From contig JAKAZX010000089.1 in the NCBI GenBank assembly GCA_021826485.1, forward strand, positions 1-11,428: a stretch of 11,428 bases of DNA, in the 5' to 3' direction. The DNA is from Pseudomonadota bacterium (GTDB lineage Bacteria; Pseudomonadota; Alphaproteobacteria; Acetobacterales; Acetobacteraceae). The notes under the pieces are model-generated. The model was not told the DNA's origin and searched no databases. It saw only the letters and a program-made list of their open reading frames with translations. This document shows, piece after piece, positions 5,661 to 11,428 of the stretch. A program made the position numbers and the translations under genes. Position 1 is the first letter of the stretch. Each line of letters starts with the position of its first letter.

Positions 5661-8600
5661 CTACGCCGCGGCCCCTTCCGGCAGGGCCACCGACAGCCAG
5701 CCGGTGCCGTCGCTGACGCGGACGGCGGAGAGCATGGCGGCACAGCGGCGCACGTCCGGCGGCTGAAGGCGGAACACGAAGTCGAACGTCAGGGCGACGT
5801 CAAGCCTGCGGCCCGCATCCTCCGGCAGCGGCAGGATGCAGCGCTGCACCGCGCCGTCGTCGAGGAAGCGACGCGCCAGCGGCCGGCCGTTGCAGGCGAT
5901 CTCGACCGCCTGGAACTGCCCGTCCGCGGGCACCCAGAAATCCAACGCCAGCCGCTGCAGCCGGTGCGGACTCCACAGCCGCAGCGTCACCGTGCCGTCG
6001 CACCAGCCATCGTCATGCAGCCCGTGCGGCAGGCCCAGCAGGCACGGCAGGTCGGGCGGCGGCGCCACCTCCGCCAGTTCGGCGAGGGACGGCGCGTAGT
6101 AGTCCGCCATCAGCCGCCGGTAGCTGCCGTACAGCCGTTCGCGCGCAACGTCGCTGCGCGTCGCGGCGGCACTGCGCAGGGCAGCGATGATCTGCTCCGG
6201 CGGCGCGCCCGGCGGCACCAGCACGCCGATGCCGAGCGCGCGCAGCCGCTCGCCGATCGCGCCGAAATCATAGGCGACAGGCGTCAGGCCGGCGAGCAGA
6301 CATTCCGACAGCGCGTAGGAGAAGGTTTCCGGAAACACGTTCAGCAGCAGTGCCGCGTCGCATTCGGCATCGACCAGGGCCGCGACCGCGTCGGCCGGGC
6401 GGTAGCCGCCGCGCAGGTCGATGTTGTCGTGCCGCCGCAGTTCCTCCTCCCGGTCGCTGTAGCCGACCAGCACGAAGCGGATGTCGTCGTGCCAGCGGCT
6501 GCAGTGGCGTGCTAGTTCCACCAGTTCCTGCGCGCCCTTCTGCGGCCCGATGGCGCCGGGCAGCGCGATCCGCAGGCCGCCGCCGGCGCGGCGCGGCGTG
6601 GGCGCCACGGGGCGCAGGTCGCGCGGCGCGAAATGCGGCCGCACGGTGACCGACAGGCCCGGGAACAGCGTGCGATACCGCGTGGCCGTGTCGTCCGAAG
6701 GGGCGATCACCTGCGCCGCCTCGCGCAGCAATCCCTCCCACTTGCCGCGCCACGTCTCTCCCTGCGCGGCATAGGCGATCAGGCTCGGATGCACCTGCGG
6801 ATGGATCGGGCCGTGGCGCACGCATTGCGCGCATTTCGCCGCCGGCGGCATGCCGCAATAGCGCGCGCCGGAATCCAGCAGCGTCACCTTCGGGCAGGCG
6901 TAGAAGAAGTCGTGCAGCGTCACGGCATAGGGAATGCCGCTCGCCCGCACGAACGCGGCGACGCCGTCGGGCAGGTCGATCATGTGCTGCACGTGCAGGA
7001 AGCGCGGGGCAAGGTCGAGGATGTCGGCGAGCATCGCCTCGTCCGGCGCGCCGGCCGGATAGCGCAGCGACTCCTCGGTGCCGGGCCGGTGCAGCGCCAG
7101 CCGCTTCACGCCGTCGCCCTCACCCTGCTGCGACAGCGCCAGCACCAGCCAGCCCTCCTCGGCCAGCCGCGCCATCATGTCGGTGCTGTGGCGCGCCGCG
7201 CCGCCGTCGAGCGCCAGCGTGACGAACACGCAGCGCCGGTCGTAGCGGCGCCATACCGCCTTCTGCACGTTGTTACGCAGGTCATGCAGCGGGTCGCTGC
7301 GCAGGAAATCGGCGACCGCGCTGGCATAGAACGGGTAGCGCGTCTCCACGGCGCGCAGGTTGGCGGCAAGCTGGGCGTCGCGCTCGGCCGACAGGCCGAA
7401 GGACACCACGCCCGCATGGTGCACATAGATGTCGGCAGCACAGACATTGCGCCAGCCGCGCAGCAGTGCGCGGAGCGAGAAGTCGTTCTCCTCCCCGTAG
7501 CCTTTGCCGAACGTCGCCTCATCGAACGGGCCGAGATCGTCGAGTGCGGCGCGCTTGATGAACATGCAGAACCCGTGCGCGGTCGGGATGTCGCGCACCG
7601 CGCCGGCATTCTCGCGCGCGCAGATCGCATCGATCTGCACCGGGTCGAGGTCCCACGGATCGGCCGGGTCCCCCGGCGGGGCGGGCAGGCTGTACGCCGT
7701 CGCGTTGTTCGACAGCGGCGTCACCGTCGCGATCGCCGGATCGCTGTAGGCGGCGCGGTACAGCCGGTCCAGCAGGCCGGGCGGCGCCAGCGTGTCGGCG
7801 TTCAGCAGCAGCACGTCGGCCCCGCGGGAATGCGCCATGCCGCGATTGGCGCTGGCGACGAAGCCGCGATTGGTCTCGTTGCGCAGCAGCACGATCCGCC
7901 GCTCGGCGGCAAGCCGCTCCAGTGCCTGCGACAGGTCCGGTTCGGGCGAACAATCGTCGATCACCACGACGCGGTGGCGCACGCGGTTGCCGCCGTCGAG
8001 CAGGCTTTGCAGGCAGGCGAGGGTCTCGGCCCGGCCGCGATAGGCCGGTACGACCACGTCGATCTCCGGCGCCTCGGGCCGTGTCAGGAATTGCGTGCCG
8101 GACAGCGCCAGCGCCTCGCCCCGCGGCGCGTCGGCGAAGCCACGCAGCAGGTCGGGCAGCAGCGCCGCGCCGAACAGCCGCGCGGCGGGCGCGCGGCCCA
8201 GCCCGCGCAGTGCCGCCGCGGCGGTGGCGATCGCGGACGGCAGCGTCACACCGCGCAGGATCGGGCCGAACGGCTGATGCACCGTGCCGTCGATGGTGAT
8301 GGTGATGATCTCCGGCAGCGCCCCGGCGCGCGGCGGCAGCGGCAGCGCGAAGCCGACGCGCGTGATGCCGCCCAGCAGGTCCGCCAGATACGGACGCTCC
8401 ACCGTGTTGTGCAGCCACCGCCGCGCGTCGCCGCAGGCCACTTCCAGGGTCAGCGGCGAGTCCGGGCGCAGCATGTCGCAAACCCAGCCGCGCAGCCAGG
8501 AATCGTCCACCTGCTCGATGCCGCCGCGATAGTCGGACCGGAACGGCAGATCGAGCGCCGGCAGCCCCGGCTCGGCCCAGTCCAGGCGCAGCACGTGCGG

Positions 8601-8849
8601 GCTGGCGTCGAACGCGGCCGGGGGACACTCCACCTCCAGCCCGCCGGGCGCGACCCGCCAGTGCTGCGGCGCTAGCGGGCTGGCATCGAAGGCGACCGCC
8701 GCGACCGCGGTTTCCGGCGCCAGCGTGACCAGCGCCGTGGTGCCGCGGAATCCCAGCGTCACCCGGGGCAGGGACGGGGCCGCAAGCGGCGCGGCTTTTC
8801 GGCCGGTCCCGCCGCCAGGGCGGGTCTTGAGCGGCTGCAGGCGCGACAT
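5661..8849 (-). CDS. Large bifunctional glycosyltransferase, GT2-GT4 fusion with accessory beta domains
   Basis: A 1062-residue protein with at least four parts. (a) An N-terminal beta-rich region has a GWVCDMLRPDSPLTLEV block at about 121-137, like the GW-D repeat domains found in polysaccharide glycosyltransferases. (b) A GT2 (GT-A fold) domain spans about 262-470: DVVVPAYRG, VVIDDCSPEP with Asp298-Asp299, LLNAD with Asp352 as metal-binding site, and GYGEENDF at 450-457 holding the probable catalytic acids. (c) A GT4 (GT-B fold) domain spans about 541-935, with VTLHDFFYACP, a YCG...CAQC cysteine cluster, GAIGPQKGAQE, and the EX7E pair Glu841/Glu849 in PETFSYALSE. (d) A C-terminal beta-sandwich-like region runs from about 945. 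No signal peptide or membrane segment is seen, so it should act in the cytoplasm on surface glycan, O-antigen or capsule chains. I took ATG 8849 (GGAAACG upstream); the open frame extends further but would run across the divergent gene's leader. Confidence 0.85.
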   Translation of the reverse strand: MSRLQPLKTRPGGGTGRKAAPLAAPSLPRVTLGFRGTTALVTLAPETAVAAVAFDASPLAPQHWRVAPGGLEVECPPAAFDASPHVLRLDWAEPGLPALDLPFRSDYRGGIEQVDDSWLRGWVCDMLRPDSPLTLEVACGDARRWLHNTVERPYLADLLGGITRVGFALPLPPRAGALPEIITITIDGTVHQPFGPILRGVTLPSAIATAAAALRGLGRAPAARLFGAALLPDLLRGFADAPRGEALALSGTQFLTRPEAPEIDVVVPAYRGRAETLACLQSLLDGGNRVRHRVVVIDDCSPEPDLSQALERLAAERRIVLLRNETNRGFVASANRGMAHSRGADVLLLNADTLAPPGLLDRLYRAAYSDPAIATVTPLSNNATAYSLPAPPGDPADPWDLDPVQIDAICARENAGAVRDIPTAHGFCMFIKRAALDDLGPFDEATFGKGYGEENDFSLRALLRGWRNVCAADIYVHHAGVVSFGLSAERDAQLAANLRAVETRYPFYASAVADFLRSDPLHDLRNNVQKAVWRRYDRRCVFVTLALDGGAARHSTDMMARLAEEGWLVLALSQQGEGDGVKRLALHRPGTEESLRYPAGAPDEAMLADILDLAPRFLHVQHMIDLPDGVAAFVRASGIPYAVTLHDFFYACPKVTLLDSGARYCGMPPAAKCAQCVRHGPIHPQVHPSLIAYAAQGETWRGKWEGLLREAAQVIAPSDDTATRYRTLFPGLSVTVRPHFAPRDLRPVAPTPRRAGGGLRIALPGAIGPQKGAQELVELARHCSRWHDDIRFVLVGYSDREEELRRHDNIDLRGGYRPADAVAALVDAECDAALLLNVFPETFSYALSECLLAGLTPVAYDFGAIGERLRALGIGVLVPPGAPPEQIIAALRSAAATRSDVARERLYGSYRRLMADYYAPSLAELAEVAPPPDLPCLLGLPHGLHDDGWCDGTVTLRLWSPHRLQRLALDFWVPADGQFQAVEIACNGRPLARRFLDDGAVQRCILPLPEDAGRRLDVALTFDFVFRLQPPDVRRCAAMLSAVRVSDGTGWLSVALPEGAAA

Positions 8850-8976
8850 CGCTACGTTTCCAGGCGCTGGGCGAGACCGTATCCTATCAGCCCCGATCAC
8901 GGATTGCCTATTCGTGAACACCGCCGGCCCGTGTGAAATACCGGACGGCCCCGCCGCAGGACCGGAGGAACCCAAG

Positions 8977-10002
8977 ATGGACCCGCTTGCCCGCCGCACC
9001 CTTGGCCGCACCGACGTGCAGCTCACCCAGCTCGGCTTCGGCAGTGCCGGGCTGGGCGACCTCTACACCGTGCTGCCGGAGGCGGAGGCGGCGGCCACCG
9101 TCGCCGCCGCCTGGGACGCCGGCATCCGCTATTTCGACACGGCCCCCTGGTATGGCCGCGGCCAGGCGGAGCATCGCGTCGGCCGCGCCCTGCACGCGCA
9201 GCCGCGGGCGGAGTTCGTGCTCTCCACCAAGGTCGGCCGCACCCTGCATCCGGTCCACCGCGCCGAGGCGTTCGCCCGCGGCATGTGGGCGGGCGGCCTG
9301 CCGTTCCAGGAGCGGTTCGACTACAGCTATGACGGGGTGATGCGCAGCTTCGAAGACAGCCTGCAGCGCCTCGGCCTGCCGCGGATCGACCTGCTGCTGA
9401 TCCACGATCTCGACCTGCAGTACCATGCCCGCATGGAGCGGGTGGCGGCGCTGCTCGGCGAGCTTTATACCGGCGGCTGGCGGGCACTGAGTGAGCTGAA
9501 GCAGGCGGGGCTGATCCGCGGCATCGGCGCCGGCATCAACGAACTGGGCATGATGCCGCGCTTCCTCGACCTGATCGACCTCGACTTCTTCCTGGTCGCC
9601 CTGCCCTACACCTTGCTGGAGCAGGGCGTGCTCGACGCGGAATTCCCGCGCTGTGCCGCGGCGGGCGTGGGCATCGTCATCGGCGGGGTGTTCGCCTCCG
9701 GCATCCTGGCGACCGGCGCCGTTGCCGGGGCCAAGCACAACTACGCCGACGCGACCCCCGAGGCCCTGGCCAAGGTGGCGCGGATGGAGGCGGTGTGCCG
9801 CCGCCACGGCGTGCCGCTGCCGGCCGCCGCCCTGCAATTCCCGCTCGGTCACCCGCTGGTCGCCTCGGTCATCCCGGGCGCCATCGCGCCGCAGCACGTC
9901 ACCCGCAACGTCGCCGCCTTCCGCCACGACATTCCCGCCGATCTGTGGGCCGAACTGAAGCAGGAAGGGCTGCTGCGCGCCGACGCGCCGACGCCCGGCT
10001 GA
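8977..10002 (+). CDS. Aldo/keto reductase, D-threo-aldose 1-dehydrogenase / L-fucose dehydrogenase type
   Basis: A 341-residue NAD(P)-dependent oxidoreductase of the aldo/keto reductase superfamily. The catalytic tetrad is complete: Asp54 and Tyr59 in FDTAPWYG, Lys85 in LSTKVGR, and His143 in LLIHDLD. The N-terminal RRTLGRTDVQLTQLGFGSAGLG, the insert with RFDYSYDGVMRSFEDSLQRLGL, and the HPLVASVIPGA block near the C-terminus match enzymes annotated as D-threo-aldose 1-dehydrogenase, L-fucose dehydrogenase or pyridoxal 4-dehydrogenase. It would oxidise a sugar such as L-fucose to its lactone in the cytoplasm; the exact substrate is open. ATG 8977 follows an excellent GGAGGAA (8964-8970) at 6 nt. 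The frame is open further upstream, but that extension overlaps the divergent glycosyltransferase start. No other sugar catabolic gene is adjacent. Confidence 0.92.
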   Translation: MDPLARRTLGRTDVQLTQLGFGSAGLGDLYTVLPEAEAAATVAAAWDAGIRYFDTAPWYGRGQAEHRVGRALHAQPRAEFVLSTKVGRTLHPVHRAEAFARGMWAGGLPFQERFDYSYDGVMRSFEDSLQRLGLPRIDLLLIHDLDLQYHARMERVAALLGELYTGGWRALSELKQAGLIRGIGAGINELGMMPRFLDLIDLDFFLVALPYTLLEQGVLDAEFPRCAAAGVGIVIGGVFASGILATGAVAGAKHNYADATPEALAKVARMEAVCRRHGVPLPAAALQFPLGHPLVASVIPGAIAPQHVTRNVAAFRHDIPADLWAELKQEGLLRADAPTPG

Positions 10003-10015
10003 CCCGCGGCGGCGG

Positions 10016-10035
10016 CGGCGGGGAACACCCCGCCG
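10016..10035 (+). terminator. GC-rich hairpin after the aldo/keto reductase gene, possible terminator
   Basis: CGGCGGGG (10016-10023) and CCCCGCCG (10028-10035) form a perfect 8-bp stem with an AACA loop, 14 nt after the aldo/keto reductase stop. No U-run follows, so intrinsic termination would be weak; it may mark transcript 3'-end processing instead. Confidence 0.4.
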
Positions 10036-10053
10036 GCCGGGCGCGTTCGGCCT

Positions 10054-10073
10054 CTGTCGATCCCTTGCGACAG
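10054..10073 (+). promoter_or_regulatory. Stem-loop touching the ribosome binding site of the 10083 gene
   Basis: CTGTCG (10054-10059) and CGACAG (10068-10073) are perfect reverse complements around an 8-nt loop. The 3' arm ends on the first G of the GGAG ribosome binding site (10073-10076), six nt before ATG 10083. It might tune translation with temperature or stress, or be a small operator. The stem is short and could be chance. Confidence 0.3.
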
Positions 10074-10082
10074 GAGCGCGCG

Positions 10083-10655
10083 ATGTCCGAAGCGAACGCA
10101 GAAAAGCCCGGCCCGGCGATCGCGCCGGAGATCGCCGAGGTACAGGGCGTATTCGCCAGCAATGCCGCCCTTGAAGACGCGGTGGCGCGGCTGACGCAGG
10201 CGGGCTTCGACCACGCCGATCTCAGTCTGCCGATGGCAAGCCCTGCGGCCTCGCAGGCAACGCCGGAGCAGGGCGCGGAAACCGTGACGACGGACACGGA
10301 TCTGCGGCAGGCGCGCACGCTCGGCACCAGCATGGCAGGGACGGTCGGCATGGCGGCGGCGGCGGGGCTGACGGTCGCCACCGGCGGCGCGTTGGCGGCG
10401 GCCGCGGCGGCGGGCGTGGTGGGCGCACTGGGGGCCGGCGCGCTGGCCGGGGCGGCGGGGAATGCCGCCGGCGAACAGGAGCACGCGGCGAGGGATGCCG
10501 CCGCGCGGGCCGGCACCCTGGTTCTCGCGGTCCGCATCACCGGGCCGGAACGTCAGGTGCGGGCGGAGCAGGCGATGCAGGCAGCGGGCGCAACGAAGGT
10601 CGCGGCGGTCACGCGGACCACCGCGGCGATCGATTCCGCCCGCTGGACCGGCTGA
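10083..10655 (+). CDS. Alanine/glycine-rich protein of unknown function, possibly a stress-type protein with a glycine-zipper segment
   Basis: A 190-residue protein without a recognised name. Residues 19-49 (VQGVFASNAALEDAVARLTQ, then AGFDHADLSLP) have the strand-helix-strand look of the small domains found in general stress proteins of the YflT/DUF1269 type; residues 145-178 (TLVLAVRITGPERQVRAEQA onward) look like a second, matching half. Between them, residues 88-130 are a run of small residues with regular Gly spacing (GLTVATGGALAAAAAAGVVG, then ALGAGALAGAAG), suggesting a glycine-zipper hairpin that may insert in or lie on a membrane. There is no signal peptide. The ATG has a GGAG site at 6 nt. 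It ends 3 nt before the stop of the convergent cold-shock gene, consistent with a stress-response neighbourhood. The function is a guess from shape only. Confidence 0.72.
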   Translation: MSEANAEKPGPAIAPEIAEVQGVFASNAALEDAVARLTQAGFDHADLSLPMASPAASQATPEQGAETVTTDTDLRQARTLGTSMAGTVGMAAAAGLTVATGGALAAAAAAGVVGALGAGALAGAAGNAAGEQEHAARDAAARAGTLVLAVRITGPERQVRAEQAMQAAGATKVAAVTRTTAAIDSARWTG

Positions 10656-10658
10656 AGG

Positions 10659-10862
10659 TCAGGCCATCTTCAGGTTGGCGGCCGCGGCCTTGCCGCGCTC
10701 CATGACCACGTCGTAGCTGACCTTCTGGCCGTCATTGAGGCCCTTCAGCCCCGCCGCCTGCACGGCGGTGATGTGGACGAACACGTCCTTGCCGCCGTCC
10801 TGCGGCATGATGAAGCCGAAGCCCTTGGTGGCGTTGAACCACTTGACCGTGCCGATTGCCAT
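10659..10862 (-). CDS. Cold-shock family protein (CspA-like), copy 1
   Basis: A 67-residue single cold-shock domain: a five-stranded beta-barrel that binds single-stranded RNA and DNA and melts mRNA structure. RNP1 is KGFGFI (13-18), RNP2 is VFVHI (27-31), with the aromatic Trp8 in GTVKWFN and the GQKVSYDV strand (45-52) in place. The length is normal for bacterial Csp. A GGAG lies about 10 nt before the ATG. A long untranslated leader is likely, since about 100 nt lie between the ATG and the hairpin at 10967-10989. It is 61/67 identical to the next copy upstream (differences at residues 11, 40, 44, 53, 62 and 66), so the two arose by duplication. Cold or growth-phase induction is typical of the family but not shown by this sequence. 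Confidence 0.96.
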   Translation of the reverse strand: MAIGTVKWFNATKGFGFIMPQDGGKDVFVHITAVQAAGLKGLNDGQKVSYDVVMERGKAAAANLKMA

Positions 10863-10966
10863 GAGTTGCTGCTCCGAATGAAGGCGCGGGGTGACCGCGC
10901 CGGAGGGACCGGGTGGGCACGCGGCAAAGACGCCGGCGCCGGCGCGGTGGTGTCTTCACGCAACAA

Positions 10967-10989
10967 CGCCAGCGGGGATACCGCTGGCG
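10967..10989 (-). terminator. Perfect hairpin between the two cold-shock genes, likely terminator
   Basis: CGCCAGCGG (10967-10975) and CCGCTGGCG (10981-10989) form a perfect 9-bp stem with a 5-nt loop. In the direction of cold-shock transcription (minus strand) it lies about 73 nt after the stop of the upstream copy and is followed by TTGTTG, a weak U-rich tail. It probably separates the two cold-shock transcripts. Confidence 0.55.
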
Positions 10990-11062
10990 CTTCCGTGCAG
11001 ACTACCTGCCGTGGCCGGACGCTTTTGCCTGCGCGGCGCCCGGCCATCGCCGGATCGTCGGA

Positions 11063-11266
11063 TCAGGCGAGTTTCAGATTGGTCGCGGCGGCCTTGCCGC
11101 GCTCCATCGCGACATCATAGCTGACCTTCTGGCCCTCATTGAGGCCGCGCAGGCCGGCAGCCTGGACCGCGGTGATGTGGACGAACACATCCTTGCCGCC
11201 GTCCTGCGGCATGATGAAGCCGAAGCCCTTCGTGGTGTTGAACCACTTCACAGTTCCAATAGCCAT
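11063..11266 (-). CDS. Cold-shock family protein (CspA-like), copy 2
   Basis: A second 67-residue cold-shock domain protein, with the same nucleic-acid-binding motifs as its neighbour: KGFGFI (13-18), VFVHI (27-31) and Trp8. It differs from copy 1 at six positions, all conservative or surface-type (T11, R40, E44, A53, T62, L66). The open frame extends further upstream (to 11368), but the ATG at 11266 gives the standard Csp N-terminus and has GGAGAG about 10 nt before it. The upstream region to the window edge (11267-11428) contains no other gene; it probably holds the leader and promoter, and a consensus TTGACA (minus strand, 11424-11419) occurs there without a good -10 at standard spacing. 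Confidence 0.95.
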   Translation of the reverse strand: MAIGTVKWFNTTKGFGFIMPQDGGKDVFVHITAVQAAGLRGLNEGQKVSYDVAMERGKAAATNLKLA

Positions 11267-11428
11267 GATCGTATCGCTCTCCGTCGTGGGGCCGAGGCAC
11301 CTTGCCGCGGCACAGTGGACAACCGGGCTTTGGACGTCTTGAAGGCACCCGAGGACGGAGCGCAGCAAGCCTAGCCAAAAGGCGATTGCGTGATTAGTTG
11401 GGCAGAAAGTTGCAGCGGTGTCAATCCA
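11267..11428 (-). promoter_or_regulatory. Probable leader/promoter region of the rightmost cold-shock gene
   Basis: This 162-bp stretch up to the window edge has no supported gene. On the minus strand it contains TTGACA (11424-11419), a perfect -35 box. The nearest -10-like hexamer, TAATCA (11396-11391), is 22 nt away, longer than the usual 16-18, so the promoter call is weak. If transcription begins there, the leader would be well over 100 nt, in keeping with the long 5' leaders known for cspA-type genes. Confidence 0.3.

Noticed and set aside
4241..5743. 500-codon minus-strand frame across the ribokinase gene
   Set aside because: It lies antisense to both PfkB signatures and the small membrane protein gene, with no domain of its own.
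6633..8675. Long open frame (680 codons) on the plus strand opposite the glycosyltransferase gene
   Set aside because: It is antisense to intact GT2 and GT4 motifs and has low-complexity Arg/Gln/His composition.
8725..8976. N-terminal extension of the aldo/keto reductase frame
   Set aside because: It would overlap the divergent glycosyltransferase coding start and has no family similarity; the GGAGGAA before ATG 8977 fixes the start.
8850..8976. Promoter pair in the 127-bp gap between the glycosyltransferase and aldo/keto reductase genes
   Set aside because: A TTGCCT at 8904-8909 has no -10 box at acceptable spacing and no strong inverted repeat was found, so I could not support a specific promoter.
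10773..11374. Plus-strand open frames across the cold-shock region
   Set aside because: They mirror the two cold-shock genes (both show the same antisense peptide) and carry no independent signals.
1..11428. Insertion sequence, transposase, integrase, tRNA or CRISPR array flanking the low-GC module
   Set aside because: No such gene, terminal repeat pair or tRNA-like sequence was found, so the mechanism of acquisition of the 3587-4430 module is unknown.

Overview
The window is very GC-rich (about 70% by eye), with dense, often overlapping genes. Its families fit an alphaproteobacterium: a cytoplasmic BisC/DMSO-reductase-type molybdoenzyme, a ThyX flavin-dependent thymidylate synthase with a typical alphaproteobacterial N-terminus, a large GT2-GT4 fusion, and 67-residue cold-shock proteins. 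Acetobacteraceae or another Rhodospirillales lineage is my best guess; no rRNA or other marker gene is present to settle it. I see no tRNA, rRNA, CRISPR array or insertion sequence.

Layout, left to right. (1) The 5' part of a class III aminotransferase runs off the left edge on the minus strand. Diverging from it, with a perfect 9-bp inverted repeat in the 74-bp gap, is a molybdopterin oxidoreductase gene (366-2669), coupled by an ATGA overlap to thyX (2666-3586). (2) Next is a compositionally foreign stretch of about 50% GC (3587 to about 3900). A sigma70-like promoter with a palindrome in its spacer drives a 107-residue unknown protein (3677-4000). This gene overlaps, out of phase by 113 nt, a 180-residue helix-turn-helix regulator (3888-4430). 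I read the pair as a candidate toxin-antitoxin-like or self-regulated module, with three perfect inverted repeats as possible operators. (3) The regulator gene overlaps a ribokinase-family gene (4427-5311) by ATGA. A long imperfect inverted repeat and a small two-helix membrane protein gene (5429-5656) follow. (4) On the minus strand lies a 1062-residue glycosyltransferase with GT2 and GT4 catalytic domains (5661-8849). Diverging from it is an aldo/keto reductase gene of the sugar dehydrogenase type (8977-10002). (5) The right end holds an alanine/glycine-rich stress-type protein (10083-10655) and, convergent with it, two tandem cold-shock protein genes (10659-10862 and 11063-11266) separated by a terminator-like hairpin.

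Most genes look like ordinary chromosomal metabolism (thymidylate synthesis, sulfoxide reduction, pentose phosphorylation, sugar oxidation, surface polysaccharide synthesis, cold and stress response). The part most likely to be new is the low-GC two-gene module at 3587-4430, between thyX and the ribokinase gene, whose promoter may also feed the ribokinase.
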